NCBI GenBank assembly: GCA_002293155.1
Contig: DBCQ01000059.1
Location: 1-20,241 of the forward strand
Reading direction: 5' to 3'
Length of the DNA: 20,241 nucleotides
From: Burkholderiales bacterium UBA954
GTDB taxonomy: Bacteria; Pseudomonadota; Gammaproteobacteria; Burkholderiales; Burkholderiaceae_A
In this document: positions 6,854 to 14,960 of the stretch, piece after piece
Layout of the letters: the number at the start of each line of letters is the position of its first letter
Position numbering within the stretch: position 1 is the stretch's first letter
Position numbers and translations under genes: made by a program
Notes under the pieces: model-generated
What the model was told of the DNA's origin: nothing
What the model saw: only the letters and a program-made list of their open reading frames with translations
Database searches by the model: none

Positions 6854-7885
6854 TTAAGCGGTAGTTTTGAGCTTTTCTAAAATTACATCTCTGACAAGAG
6901 AAAACTCTCTTTCTGATTTCTGGCCAAGTTCTAACGCTTGATCAAACTCAATTACCTTGAAGTGTATCTCACAGCCGGGTGCTAATTGTGCTAGCAACGG
7001 ACGCATGGGTTGGATGATTTCAAGAATTTTTGGATATCCCCCTGTTGTCTGGTGCTCGCCTAGCAGAATATAGGGCTTGCCTCCCGGGGGTAGTTGAACC
7101 GTTCCAAAACGCACGGGCTCACTCAGGATACTCGGCAGCTTTTTTGTGTCAATTGGATTGCCGGCTAACGCAATACCCTGCCGATTGCTGCGGGCATCAA
7201 TTTTCCAGCGCTGCTCAAGCAAGGTTGCCTGTTGGTCAGAGGGCAATATATGGAAGTGCCGGCCCTTAATGGCCAGTATCTCCGCCCTTGGCCAGCCGAT
7301 CGGCAGTGCACTCTTTAGTGACCAAGAATGGGTAAGGAACATACTGTTGGTGTGTCCGGCCTGCTGCAGTACACGCGTCTTAGCGTATGCCGTACGTTTT
7401 TTAGAATTTTCACCGAGAGCAATTTCGGTATTCGCAGCAATGCGTGGAAGGCCGACCTCTGCGGCAAGGTGGCTGCTGCGGCTCCTCAGAACAGTTGGCG
7501 TGTCGAGACCACCTGCAAAAGCCATCCACACTCGGAACCCGAACCGACACTCTGAGAGTTGAACTGTTGATCCTGCAGGGGCAATGACCGGTCGGTTTAA
7601 CGGTAGTGAGTTACGCTTACCGTTTGCAAATAATAAGCTTGCGTTAATTGTCGCGCCGCAGACGGCGATACATGTCGACTGCGAGAAATGAATCGAAGGG
7701 CCTAATCCTGTGATCTCAAGTCCGGCATCGGTTTCCTCGTTACCCACAAGGAGATTCGCATAAATCATCTGTTTAGTGTCTAACGCCCCTCCTCGCGATA
7801 GAGCATCTCCCAGAAACCCCTCGCGGCCAAGATCTTGCACCGTTGTCAGCATTCCGGGTTTCGTAATAACTATCTTTTCGCCCAT
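6854..7885 (-). CDS. pxpC: 5-oxoprolinase subunit C-like (KipA/AHS2 family)
   Basis: This 343-residue protein belongs to the PxpC (biotin-dependent carboxyltransferase-like, KipA) family. Together with PxpA and PxpB, this family forms the bacterial ATP-dependent 5-oxoprolinase that opens the lactam of 5-oxoproline to glutamate. Family segments visible are KPGMLTTVQDLGREGF at the N-terminus, GGALD and NLLVGN, FAGGLDTPTVLRSRSSH in the centre, and ILLGEHQTTGGYPKI near residue 280, corresponding to the conserved Q-T-T-G-G-Y-P motif. The start is ATG 7885, overlapping the pxpB end by 16 nt, so the two are translationally coupled. Substrate range is not proved: proteins of this family also act on other amides or lactams, or are annotated as allophanate hydrolase-like. 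Confidence 0.85.
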   Translation of the reverse strand: MGEKIVITKPGMLTTVQDLGREGFLGDALSRGGALDTKQMIYANLLVGNEETDAGLEITGLGPSIHFSQSTCIAVCGATINASLLFANGKRNSLPLNRPVIAPAGSTVQLSECRFGFRVWMAFAGGLDTPTVLRSRSSHLAAEVGLPRIAANTEIALGENSKKRTAYAKTRVLQQAGHTNSMFLTHSWSLKSALPIGWPRAEILAIKGRHFHILPSDQQATLLEQRWKIDARSNRQGIALAGNPIDTKKLPSILSEPVRFGTVQLPPGGKPYILLGEHQTTGGYPKILEIIQPMRPLLAQLAPGCEIHFKVIEFDQALELGQKSEREFSLVRDVILEKLKTTA

Positions 7886-8556
7886 AGCCGATCAAACTGA
7901 TTCTTTGTTATCGGTTGGAAGCTCACTTGATCATTGAGACTAATTGCACAGGGTATGGTCTTGGACGGATCAAATAATCTTGTGGGGCAACACCCGATGA
8001 GGTTCCAGCCGCCAGGGCTCGCCGCCGGATAAATTGCAGTATGCTGACCTGCGATACCGAGGCCGCCGGGTGGTACGGCCTTTCGCGGAGTATCGAGCCG
8101 TGAAACGTGCAGCGTTGAATGCAGGCCGCCGAGATAAGCAAACCCAGGCAGAAAGCCAATCAGTTCAGCCAGATAGGTCCCTGACGCATGGAGCTCAATG
8201 ACCTCACGGGTTGTGATCTCTTGTAATTTGGCAACGCGCTCGAGATCAAGGCCAAAAGAGCTGTCATAACAAATGGGCAATTCAATGACTCGCCCCATAG
8301 GGGGCGAGCCCGCTAGACATTCCTCGATTAAGGCTTCAAGTGTGGTGGTTAGCTGCCGAATGCGCTCGGCGGAGCAGGCGCTCGGAGTCAGCATAAATCC
8401 GATACAGGCAATACCTGGAACTGGCTCCACGTCTTGCGCTAAAGGATTTTGTGTTAATCGTGTCCATATAGAGCGAACAATTTCATTGGCGATGCTCGCA
8501 TCATCGAAGTCAACCATCAGCATATCGTCTGCTGAGACGCTGATCTTATAGCTCAC
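7870..8556 (-). CDS. pxpB: 5-oxoprolinase subunit B-like (KipI/AHS1 family)
   Basis: This is a 228-residue PxpB/KipI-type protein, partner of PxpC. The family landmarks are present: a central LPICYDSSFGLDLERVAKL segment, then FLPGFAYLGGLHSTLHVSRLD, TPRKAVPPGGLGIAGQHTAIYP and SPGGWNLIGCCP. The length matches the family. The start is GTG at 8556; an ATG slightly upstream is out of frame. An AAGG about 9 nt before the GTG is an acceptable ribosome binding site. It follows fbiC after 37 nt on the same strand. The unusual point is position: its usual partner pxpA is more than 5 kb away at the head of the same operon, with the F420 genes in between. Confidence 0.87.
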   Translation of the reverse strand: MSYKISVSADDMLMVDFDDASIANEIVRSIWTRLTQNPLAQDVEPVPGIACIGFMLTPSACSAERIRQLTTTLEALIEECLAGSPPMGRVIELPICYDSSFGLDLERVAKLQEITTREVIELHASGTYLAELIGFLPGFAYLGGLHSTLHVSRLDTPRKAVPPGGLGIAGQHTAIYPAASPGGWNLIGCCPTRLFDPSKTIPCAISLNDQVSFQPITKNQFDRLWAKR

Positions 8557-8593
8557 GAGCGAACGCCTTCATAGGGGATTCTGCATAAACTAC

Positions 8594-11014
8594 CTAAGCC
8601 ACTGCATAGATTGGAATAGGGCCAGCCTGCCCCATACGACACGTAGGGTCCCTCCTAGAACTGTGGGAGGTTGTATCACTGATCAGCGAATAGTCGGTCC
8701 GACGCTGAATCGGAGTCCTACCGATACTGTGAATCAACGATTGCATTTCGGAAGGAACCATCTCTTGACCGTGGCTTGCCCCAGCCGCGCGGGAAATACT
8801 CTCGTTCATAAGTGTTCCCCCAAGGTCGTTTGCACCGGCATTTAGGCAAGCCCTTGCCCCCTCTCTGCCGAGCTTAACCCAAGAGGCTTGGATATTATTG
8901 ATCACTGGGTTTAGGGCGAGACGAGCAACCGCATGCATCAATATCGCCTCTCGAAATGAGGGCCCTCTGCGAGAATTCCATTTTTTAAATAAGGGCGACT
9001 CCATGTGAACAAAGGGCAGGGGAACGAATTCGGTAAACCCACCTGTTTCGGATTGAAGCTCTCGGATCGCGAGCAGATGTCGGGCCCAGTGGATAGGCTT
9101 ATCAACATGCCCAAACATGATCGTTGAGGTTGTTTTTAGGCCTATGCTGTGTGCGGTCCGCATAATTTCTAACCATTGCATAGTTTTGATCTTGTCAGGG
9201 CAGATTACTGCTCGCACAGAGTCATCCAGAATCTCCGCTGCTGTACCCGGTAGAGTCCTGAGACCCGCTGCTTTTAACTCGGTTAAAAATTCCCGAATAC
9301 TGATATCAAGCGTCGTTGCTCCGTGAAAAATTTCAAGGGGGGAAAACGCATGAATGTGGATATCTGGGACTGCATTTTTTGCTGCGGCACAAATGTCGAG
9401 ATAAGTTTTACCTGTAAAAGAGGGATGAATCCCACCTTGCATACAGACTTCGGTCGCGCCACGCAGCGCGGCCTCTCGGACCCGCGCAGTGATCGTGTCG
9501 TTATCAAGAATGTAGGGGCTACCGCGAAGGTCCTTTGAGGTTTTTCCTTTTGCAAATGCGCAGAACCGACATTGATAGGCACATATATTGGTGTAATTAA
9601 TATTTCGATTGACCACAAAGGTAACATTGTCACCATTGATCTGAGCTCGTAACGCATCGGCGCTTGCGCAAACCGAATGGAACTCTTGGCCTCTTGCCTG
9701 AAAGAGTCGAACCAAATCGTTTGTAGTTGGTGATGAACCCCGAACTAGCCGATTGATGATTGCGCTGACCTCACTCGTTAGTACCGTTTGATTCCTCCTA
9801 CTCAGCGCAGAGAGGATTGATGGTGGCGGCAAATCTCCCGCGCCGGCATGCCAGTTATCGCTGCGCGCAAAGCCATCAGTGTCCATGAGTTGAATCACGG
9901 CCCGTTGAAGCTTTTTGTCAACCCAGGTCTCACTGTCTTGTGCATACCTTGGGTAGACCGACAACCGCTCTGCGAGGGACATTCCGCTCTCGTGAGTAAC
10001 CCGCTCGAGCATTTCTAGGGCGGGCCAGGGTGCTTCCGGATTCACATGGTCAGGGGTTACCGGTGAGACACCTCCCCAGTCGTTGATACCTGCTGCGATG
10101 AGTTGCGGAAGCTCTCGGGCATTGCGAAGGTTTGGCGGGCATTGTATCGACATACTTGGACTGAAGATCAGCCTGGCAGCCGCGATAGTCCAGAGGTGCT
10201 CGGTCAGGCTGAGAGCGGGTTCACCCCCCATCAGCGTATCAGTCTTAGGCCGGAAATTCTGGATAATAATTTCTTGAAGGTGATCGAATTCCTCATGAAG
10301 AGTTCGCAATGCCAGGAGGGCTTCAATGCGCTCGGTGCGCGTTTCGCCAATGCCTACGAGAATCCCAGTTGTGAACGGTATTTTCTGAATTCCTGCTTCC
10401 CGGATTGTCGCGAGTCGAATACTGGGCAATTTGTCTGGGGATCCGAAATGAACGCCACCGAATTCGCAGAGCCTGGTTGATGTACTTTCCAGCATAATCC
10501 CCATTGACGCCGAAACACGCCGAAGCTTGCGCAGATCATGGCTATCCATAACACCCGGGTTTAGATGGGGCAGCAGACCCGTTTCTTGAAATACTCGTTC
10601 GGCAACTGCCTCAAGATAAGCTAGCGTACTTGGGTATCCGAGGGCATCTAGGGCATGGCGGGCCGATTCATACCGAAGTTCTGGCTTATCTCCCAATGTA
10701 AATAGCGCCTCTTTGCAGCCTGACTTGGCGCCGGCCCGCGCAATCGCAATCGCTTCATCAATCGATAAGTAAGGATTGAGGCGATCAGATTTGGGCACCC
10801 TAGCAAAGGTGCAGTAGTGACATACATCTCGGCAGAGCTTGGTTAGCGGAATAAACACTTTTTTTGAAAAAGAAATATTCAGCCCATGACCGAGATTTCT
10901 TCTGGCGGCTGCCTCTGACATTAATAAATCAAGATCTGTGTCGACTAACGACCTCGCCTCCAGCTCACTGAGCCGCTTTATCTCTGACGATTGCCGTGGT
11001 TGTAGTGTTGTCAT
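8594..11014 (-). CDS. fbiC: FbiC: fused CofG-CofH 7,8-didemethyl-8-hydroxy-5-deazariboflavin (Fo) synthase
   Basis: This is an 806-residue two-domain radical SAM enzyme that makes Fo, the redox-active deazaflavin of F420, from a ribityl-aminouracil intermediate and tyrosine. The N-terminal CofG half has its [4Fe-4S] motif as CRDVCHYC (C61, C65, C68). The C-terminal CofH half has CAYQCRFC (C478, C482, C485). CofG regions such as LFTLGDKPE and ESTSTRLCEFGGVHFGSPDK and CofH regions such as EVCMQGGIHPSFTG and SLEIFHG-type residues (SPLEIFHGA) are visible. The CofG-first fusion matches FbiC of Actinobacteria; archaea keep two separate proteins. It is slightly shorter than mycobacterial FbiC. Both clusters are intact, so activity is expected. 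The start overlaps the cofC stop as ATGA. Confidence 0.95.
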   Translation of the reverse strand: MTTLQPRQSSEIKRLSELEARSLVDTDLDLLMSEAAARRNLGHGLNISFSKKVFIPLTKLCRDVCHYCTFARVPKSDRLNPYLSIDEAIAIARAGAKSGCKEALFTLGDKPELRYESARHALDALGYPSTLAYLEAVAERVFQETGLLPHLNPGVMDSHDLRKLRRVSASMGIMLESTSTRLCEFGGVHFGSPDKLPSIRLATIREAGIQKIPFTTGILVGIGETRTERIEALLALRTLHEEFDHLQEIIIQNFRPKTDTLMGGEPALSLTEHLWTIAAARLIFSPSMSIQCPPNLRNARELPQLIAAGINDWGGVSPVTPDHVNPEAPWPALEMLERVTHESGMSLAERLSVYPRYAQDSETWVDKKLQRAVIQLMDTDGFARSDNWHAGAGDLPPPSILSALSRRNQTVLTSEVSAIINRLVRGSSPTTNDLVRLFQARGQEFHSVCASADALRAQINGDNVTFVVNRNINYTNICAYQCRFCAFAKGKTSKDLRGSPYILDNDTITARVREAALRGATEVCMQGGIHPSFTGKTYLDICAAAKNAVPDIHIHAFSPLEIFHGATTLDISIREFLTELKAAGLRTLPGTAAEILDDSVRAVICPDKIKTMQWLEIMRTAHSIGLKTTSTIMFGHVDKPIHWARHLLAIRELQSETGGFTEFVPLPFVHMESPLFKKWNSRRGPSFREAILMHAVARLALNPVINNIQASWVKLGREGARACLNAGANDLGGTLMNESISRAAGASHGQEMVPSEMQSLIHSIGRTPIQRRTDYSLISDTTSHSSRRDPTCRMGQAGPIPIYAVA

Positions 11015-11703
11015 GTGGAAACCCTGTCTGTTTGGTGTAAACGTATAACCGGGGGATTGATTAGGCTCGAAAGAAGCTCGTAGGAATATGTCGTCGATGG
11101 TGTTTTGAGAAACTCGAAAAGATCCTCTGGTCTATCTACATCGAGACAAAAACCGTTTACGGTTGAGATAATTGGCTTTGCATCTACCGCAAGAATTGAT
11201 TTTTTATGTTTTTGAAAACTATCGTCGCCAAAATGAAAGCACATCGTACAGTTTGTATAGCATGCGATGGCGTTTGTGCCGCCATCATTTGCTGCGGGCG
11301 CAATTACGACCTCATTCTCTGAGTTAATCAACGCGCAGAAGGATTCCACATCATCGGCTGACAATAGCGGCAGATCCGCTGGAAGCGTGAGCATAATTTT
11401 TACACCCTGTGCTTTAAGAAATCTCATGCCCTGTTCTACGGCCGCTGTCTGTCCGGCGTTTTGATCATCAGTTAGCGCAATTGCATTGAGTTCTCGTGCG
11501 ATTTGTTGAGCCTCTGGGTCACTTGTAATCACTACCACTTTCTCGATACTTGGGCTCGCGAGAAGTGCACGGATTACATCGCGCATCATCCCTTGGGCGA
11601 GCGCCTTTCTCTGAGTGGCACTCAGGATATCGGATAAACGGGTCTTCGCTTGAGTGAAGGTTTTTACGGGAACAACTGCCCAGATGTTTTTGGTCACTGT
11701 CAT
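11011..11703 (-). CDS. cofC: CofC/FbiD phospho-acid guanylyltransferase
   Basis: This 230-residue nucleotidyltransferase activates the three-carbon phospho-acid used for the F420 side chain: 2-phospholactate in archaea, phosphoenolpyruvate in mycobacteria, 3-phosphoglycerate in some Pseudomonadota. The glycosyltransferase-A-like fold is indicated by AVVPVKTFTQAKTRLS (9-24), LTLPADLPLLSADD (106-118, metal-binding aspartates), PAANDGGTNAI (136-146) and a C-terminal GFCLDVDRPEDL (substrate-binding region). Which phospho-acid is used cannot be read by eye. A tail of roughly 25 residues follows the core. ATGA overlaps join it to cofD upstream and fbiC downstream. Confidence 0.92.
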   Translation of the reverse strand: MTVTKNIWAVVPVKTFTQAKTRLSDILSATQRKALAQGMMRDVIRALLASPSIEKVVVITSDPEAQQIARELNAIALTDDQNAGQTAAVEQGMRFLKAQGVKIMLTLPADLPLLSADDVESFCALINSENEVVIAPAANDGGTNAIACYTNCTMCFHFGDDSFQKHKKSILAVDAKPIISTVNGFCLDVDRPEDLFEFLKTPSTTYSYELLSSLINPPVIRLHQTDRVST

Positions 11704-12722
11704 AGTTGGTCGCTGCCTGTTCCTCGTGAGGCTGGGCGACGGGAAGAGAGATTACTTTTTAGCCTTTTAGCAACCACAATGGCCTGCTCAGCAAGCGATC
11801 TCTCATCCTTTCTGCAATTCATGATCGTTTGGGTCGTATGGGTTGGGATATCGATAGATCGGCTCTCGGAGATATCGGCCGAGTCGATGATTAAGCAGTC
11901 GATTAATCCTGCATAGTGGTTTGCAATCGCCTGGTGATTAATTGGTTTTCCCATGCTGGATAACATCTTGTCGAGAGGCCCTTTAAGCGCGCGCCCTCCG
12001 ACCAAGGGAGATATCGCTACAACTGGGACCTCCAAAGCTTTTATCATTGATCGAACCGCGGGGAGATTCAGTATCGGGTCGATACTGAGGAACGGATTTG
12101 ATGGTGCGATAAAAACTGCCTCAAGTTGAGGCGATTGGAGTGAACTCAGGGCTATATCATGGAGTTTGGCGGTCTCGATCCCGGAATATCGGACACTCCG
12201 CACAGTTGGCCTGCACTGATGCCTCACAAAATAATCCTGGAAGTCGAGTTCACCGCAGTCTGTCGATACGATCGTCTTTACTGCAGATTCTGACATCGGA
12301 ATGAGTCTGGACGTGACCCCAAGAGATGTCGAAATTTTTCTCGTAATCTGATAGAGGCTTTCTCCTTGGCTCAATTGATGACTTCGAAATAGATGTAATC
12401 CTAAGTCTTTGTCTCCCAGAGAGAACCAACTCTCGGCACCGATCTCCTTAAGCGTTGCCATGCAGTTCCATGACTCTTCTGATCGCCCCCAGCCCCGATT
12501 GCGATCATTCAGGCCGGCCAATGCATAGGTCACGCTGTCAATGTCTGGGCAGATCCGCAGCCCGAGATGATTAAAATCATCGGCGGTATTAATCAAGATG
12601 TCATGCTCACCGGATGCAGCCAGCGTATTCATCCCGGCGGCAAACTTAGCCCCTCCAACGCCACCACTGAGGGTGATCCATCGGGTTGTAGCATTCGGTA
12701 CCGTTTCAGATATGGATATCAC
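11700..12722 (-). CDS. cofD: CofD/FbiA 2-phospholactate (or related) transferase
   Basis: CofD transfers the activated phospho-acid group to Fo, giving F420-0 or its dehydro/3PG form. I use the GTG at 12722, giving 340 residues. A GGAGG (12737-12733) sits 10 nt upstream, and GTG overlaps the cofE TGA as GTGA (12722-12719). The ATG at 12785 would add 21 residues with no family similarity and overlap cofE by 67 nt. Family motifs are all present: WITLSGGVGGAKFAAGM (15-31), NTADDFNHLGLRICPDIDSV (45-64), NRGWGRSEESW (75-85), FIAPSNPFLSIDPIL and ISPLVGGRALKGPLDKML. A catalytically competent enzyme is expected. Confidence 0.93.
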   Translation of the reverse strand: MISISETVPNATTRWITLSGGVGGAKFAAGMNTLAASGEHDILINTADDFNHLGLRICPDIDSVTYALAGLNDRNRGWGRSEESWNCMATLKEIGAESWFSLGDKDLGLHLFRSHQLSQGESLYQITRKISTSLGVTSRLIPMSESAVKTIVSTDCGELDFQDYFVRHQCRPTVRSVRYSGIETAKLHDIALSSLQSPQLEAVFIAPSNPFLSIDPILNLPAVRSMIKALEVPVVAISPLVGGRALKGPLDKMLSSMGKPINHQAIANHYAGLIDCLIIDSADISESRSIDIPTHTTQTIMNCRKDERSLAEQAIVVAKRLKSNLSSRRPASRGTGSDQL

Positions 12723-13489
12723 TGAAACATATCCTCCGACTTGTCGCGAATGAGATCTCTCGAGGATCCTGTTGGCTCGTTCCATTGCAGCCCACGAATA
12801 TGAACAACCGGAATTGCCTCGTTTGTCTCACCCATCACCATTGCGGCCGCCGTAGCCACTTGATCGGCAAAGGCGGATTCGGTGACCCGCATGGATCGCC
12901 CGTAGAGATCGGGCTTTCCGATAAGGTTTCTGAGTGCTGGAAGTCCGGCAGAACCAAGGGCGACACTCACGACACCCTTTCGCCAGGGCCTGCCGAAACT
13001 GTCGTTGATAACGATGCCAAGGTCGGTGTTGTAATGAGCGTCTAATGCTTGTTTTAATTTGGCACAGCTGTTGTCCGGATCGATGGGCAGGAGCAATACC
13101 CGGTCCCCCTCTGCCGTTTGCTCAACATTTGATTGGTCAATGCCAGCGTTGGCCATGATGTATCCGAGTTTATGAATGGTGACCAATACACCCGGTTTGA
13201 ACCTAAGCACCGCGCTACTTTCCGAGAGAATCAGTTCAACGAGGCGAGGATCTTTGCTTGTCTTTTCTGCGAGAGATTGAGCATTTGGCGATACCGAAAC
13301 ATCCCGAAGCAGCGTGGATCGGCCCTCTGATTTTGAGACTATTTTTTGCGCAATAACGAGAATATCCTGGGGTTCGGGTTGGATACCTGCTCGACCCAGC
13401 GCTGAAATAATGATGGAGGTCAGGCAATCCCGTTCCTCAATCAGCGGTATGCCGAGAAGTGGTGAGATTTGAACAGGGCCCGACCGCAT
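12719..13489 (-). CDS. cofE: CofE F420-0:gamma-glutamyl ligase
   Basis: This 256-residue GTP-dependent ligase adds one or more gamma-linked glutamates to F420-0. The motifs visible are LVIAQKIVSKSEGR (44-57), VTIHKLGYIMANAGIDQSN (103-121), LLPIDPDNSCAKL (132-144, the D-P-D-x-S metal/nucleotide site) and INDSFGRPWRKG (161-172). It ends where the ligase domain ends. The C-terminal nitroreductase-like domain that makes actinobacterial FbiB bifunctional, and which reduces dehydro-F420-0, is absent here. This matches archaeal CofE length. It starts 8 nt after npdG without a clear ribosome binding site, which suggests coupled translation, and ends in the GTGA overlap with cofD. Confidence 0.93.
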   Translation of the reverse strand: MRSGPVQISPLLGIPLIEERDCLTSIIISALGRAGIQPEPQDILVIAQKIVSKSEGRSTLLRDVSVSPNAQSLAEKTSKDPRLVELILSESSAVLRFKPGVLVTIHKLGYIMANAGIDQSNVEQTAEGDRVLLLPIDPDNSCAKLKQALDAHYNTDLGIVINDSFGRPWRKGVVSVALGSAGLPALRNLIGKPDLYGRSMRVTESAFADQVATAAAMVMGETNEAIPVVHIRGLQWNEPTGSSRDLIRDKSEDMFQ

Positions 13490-13497
13490 CGGGATAG

Positions 13498-14169
13498 TTA
13501 GGTGCTTTTAACGGAATCTAGGCCTGTAATTCGAATGCCTGCGCAATCGACCTTGTAGCGACGATTGATGCCGATAAGAATCGATGTCAATGCCTCAGCA
13601 GCAACAGCATTGGCGAGCAGACCTGCATCGATACCTCGTAGCCCGGCAGTTTCGGTCAAAGCGATAACAGTATCGCGTGCCTCTTTCTCGTTTCCACAGA
13701 TCAGAACATCGCAGTCCACAGGGCCCGGGTTTTGAAGCTTAGCCGCGCCGACATTGTGATAAGCCGCTACAACGTGGGCTTGATCGCCGAGAATCTGCTG
13801 GGCAATAACAGAGGCGGAACCCTCTTTTGGGAGCTGCACAGTTGAGACCTTTGGGGGAACGAGAGGAACAACGGCGTCAATAACGATCTTTCCTTGAACC
13901 TCCTCTTTTATTTCCTTAAGGGTCTCTTCATGACTTGAAAATGGAACGGCCAGCAGAACTACATCTGCAAGTCTTGCCGCAGTTAGCATATCTTCACCAG
14001 ATACCTGCATGTTTTGGGTGGTGGAGATTGAACGCGCAAATTCAGCCGCCTTATCCTTTGACCTCGACCCAATGATGATTGGATGCCCAGCCGTAGCCCA
14101 ACGTTTAGCAAAGCCGGAGCCGAGCGCACCCGTACCCCCCAAGATTGCGATTTTTAATTTTGATTCCAT
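13498..14169 (-). CDS. npdG: NpdG-type F420H2:NADP+ oxidoreductase
   Basis: This 223-residue Rossmann protein moves hydride between NADP(H) and F420. In an aerobe it most likely recharges F420H2 from NADPH. The N-terminal nucleotide-binding loop is ILGGTGALGSGFAKRWATAGHPIIIGSRSKDKA; the early G-G-T-G-x-x-G and the SRSKDK after the second strand (35-40) fit NADP 2'-phosphate binding. Later family segments are VVLLAVPFSSHEETLKEI, KIVIDAVVPLVPPK and VVAAYHNVGAAKLQ. The length fits Fno/NpdG rather than larger NADP dehydrogenases. It lies 11 nt after pxpA with GAGG 8 nt before its ATG, and directly precedes cofE. It is the only F420-using enzyme visible in the window. Confidence 0.92.
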   Translation of the reverse strand: MESKLKIAILGGTGALGSGFAKRWATAGHPIIIGSRSKDKAAEFARSISTTQNMQVSGEDMLTAARLADVVLLAVPFSSHEETLKEIKEEVQGKIVIDAVVPLVPPKVSTVQLPKEGSASVIAQQILGDQAHVVAAYHNVGAAKLQNPGPVDCDVLICGNEKEARDTVIALTETAGLRGIDAGLLANAVAAEALTSILIGINRRYKVDCAGIRITGLDSVKST

Positions 14170-14180
14170 TGAGTAGCCTC

Positions 14181-14960
14181 TTAGTTTCGAAGTGTCATTT
14201 CAGGCAGGGGAACTACCTTAACGCCTGCCGCCTCAAGTCCCTGGCGACAAGCCTTAGCGACCTGAATCGCGGTCGGTTCATCTCCGTGAACACAGAGGGT
14301 GTCAAGCTTGCAAGGGATGACTTTTCCTGATCTCGCGACGATTTCACCCTGGGTAATCATTCTCACGACCTGTTCCATTGCGACTTTCGGGTCTTTGATA
14401 ACAGTTCCAGGTATTTTTCTAGAGGCTAGGTTGCCGTCGTCGTCATATTGACGATCGCAATAACCCTCCCGGGCAATTGGCAGTCCCAGTTTCTGGGCTG
14501 CCTTTTCCATCTCTGAGCCTGCCAACACGACATAGATAATGTTCCGATCAACGGCCCGAATCGCCCGTCCAATGGCGAGGGCGTAGTCTGCATTAATCGC
14601 AGCCATATTATTAAGAGCGCCGTGAGGCTTTAAATGGGTTACTTTTTCTCCAACGTAAGCAGCCATCGCGCCGAGCGCACCGATTTGGTATGCAATGATG
14701 TTTTCTAGGTGATCGGGGTTCATATCAATCTGTCGGCGACCAAACCCCCACAGGTCATTAAAACCGGGGTGTGCGCCAATGCTGACGCCCTCGGCCTTCG
14801 CTGTAGTCACGACTTTTCGCATGGTGTTGGGATCTCCGGCATGAAAGCCGCAGGCAATGCTGGCCGATTTAATAATCTTCAAAATCTCGTCATCGTTTCC
14901 CAAGCTGTAGGCGCCGAAACCTTCCCCCATATCGGCGTTTAGATTGACCGTCATGACCAT
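14181..14960 (-). CDS. pxpA: 5-oxoprolinase subunit A-like (LamB/YcsF family)
   Basis: This 259-residue LamB/YcsF protein is the hydrolase-type subunit of the PxpABC 5-oxoprolinase. Conserved segments include NLNADMGEGFGAYSLGND, ASIACGFHAGDP, GVSIGAHPGFNDLWGFGRR, VTHLKPHGALNNMA and CVHGDEPTAI. These supply the family's metal/substrate histidines and acids. The start is ATG 14960, because AAGGAGGG (14973-14966) ends 5 nt before it; a second ATG at 14954 is less well placed. It heads the operon pxpA-npdG-cofE-cofD-cofC-fbiC-pxpB-pxpC-eamA and is divergent from the GntR regulator. It belongs to the longer YcsF subgroup (YSLGND insertion, DRQYDDDGNLASR) rather than the short E. coli form, so the natural substrate may differ from 5-oxoproline. 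Confidence 0.88.
   Translation of the reverse strand: MVMTVNLNADMGEGFGAYSLGNDDEILKIIKSASIACGFHAGDPNTMRKVVTTAKAEGVSIGAHPGFNDLWGFGRRQIDMNPDHLENIIAYQIGALGAMAAYVGEKVTHLKPHGALNNMAAINADYALAIGRAIRAVDRNIIYVVLAGSEMEKAAQKLGLPIAREGYCDRQYDDDGNLASRKIPGTVIKDPKVAMEQVVRMITQGEIVARSGKVIPCKLDTLCVHGDEPTAIQVAKACRQGLEAAGVKVVPLPEMTLRN

Noticed and set aside
9283..9657. Open frames of 60-145 codons in other frames of fbiC, coxL and pxp genes (for example 9283-9657 minus, 15925-16359 minus, 7146-7562 plus)
   Set aside because: They lie entirely within well-supported genes in another frame, have no ribosome binding sites or family motifs, and show biased shadow composition.
12723..12785. Longer CofD from the ATG at 12785
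   Set aside because: It gives a 67-nt overlap with cofE and an N-terminal extension without family motifs. The GTG at 12722 has GGAGG 10 nt upstream and a GTGA overlap.
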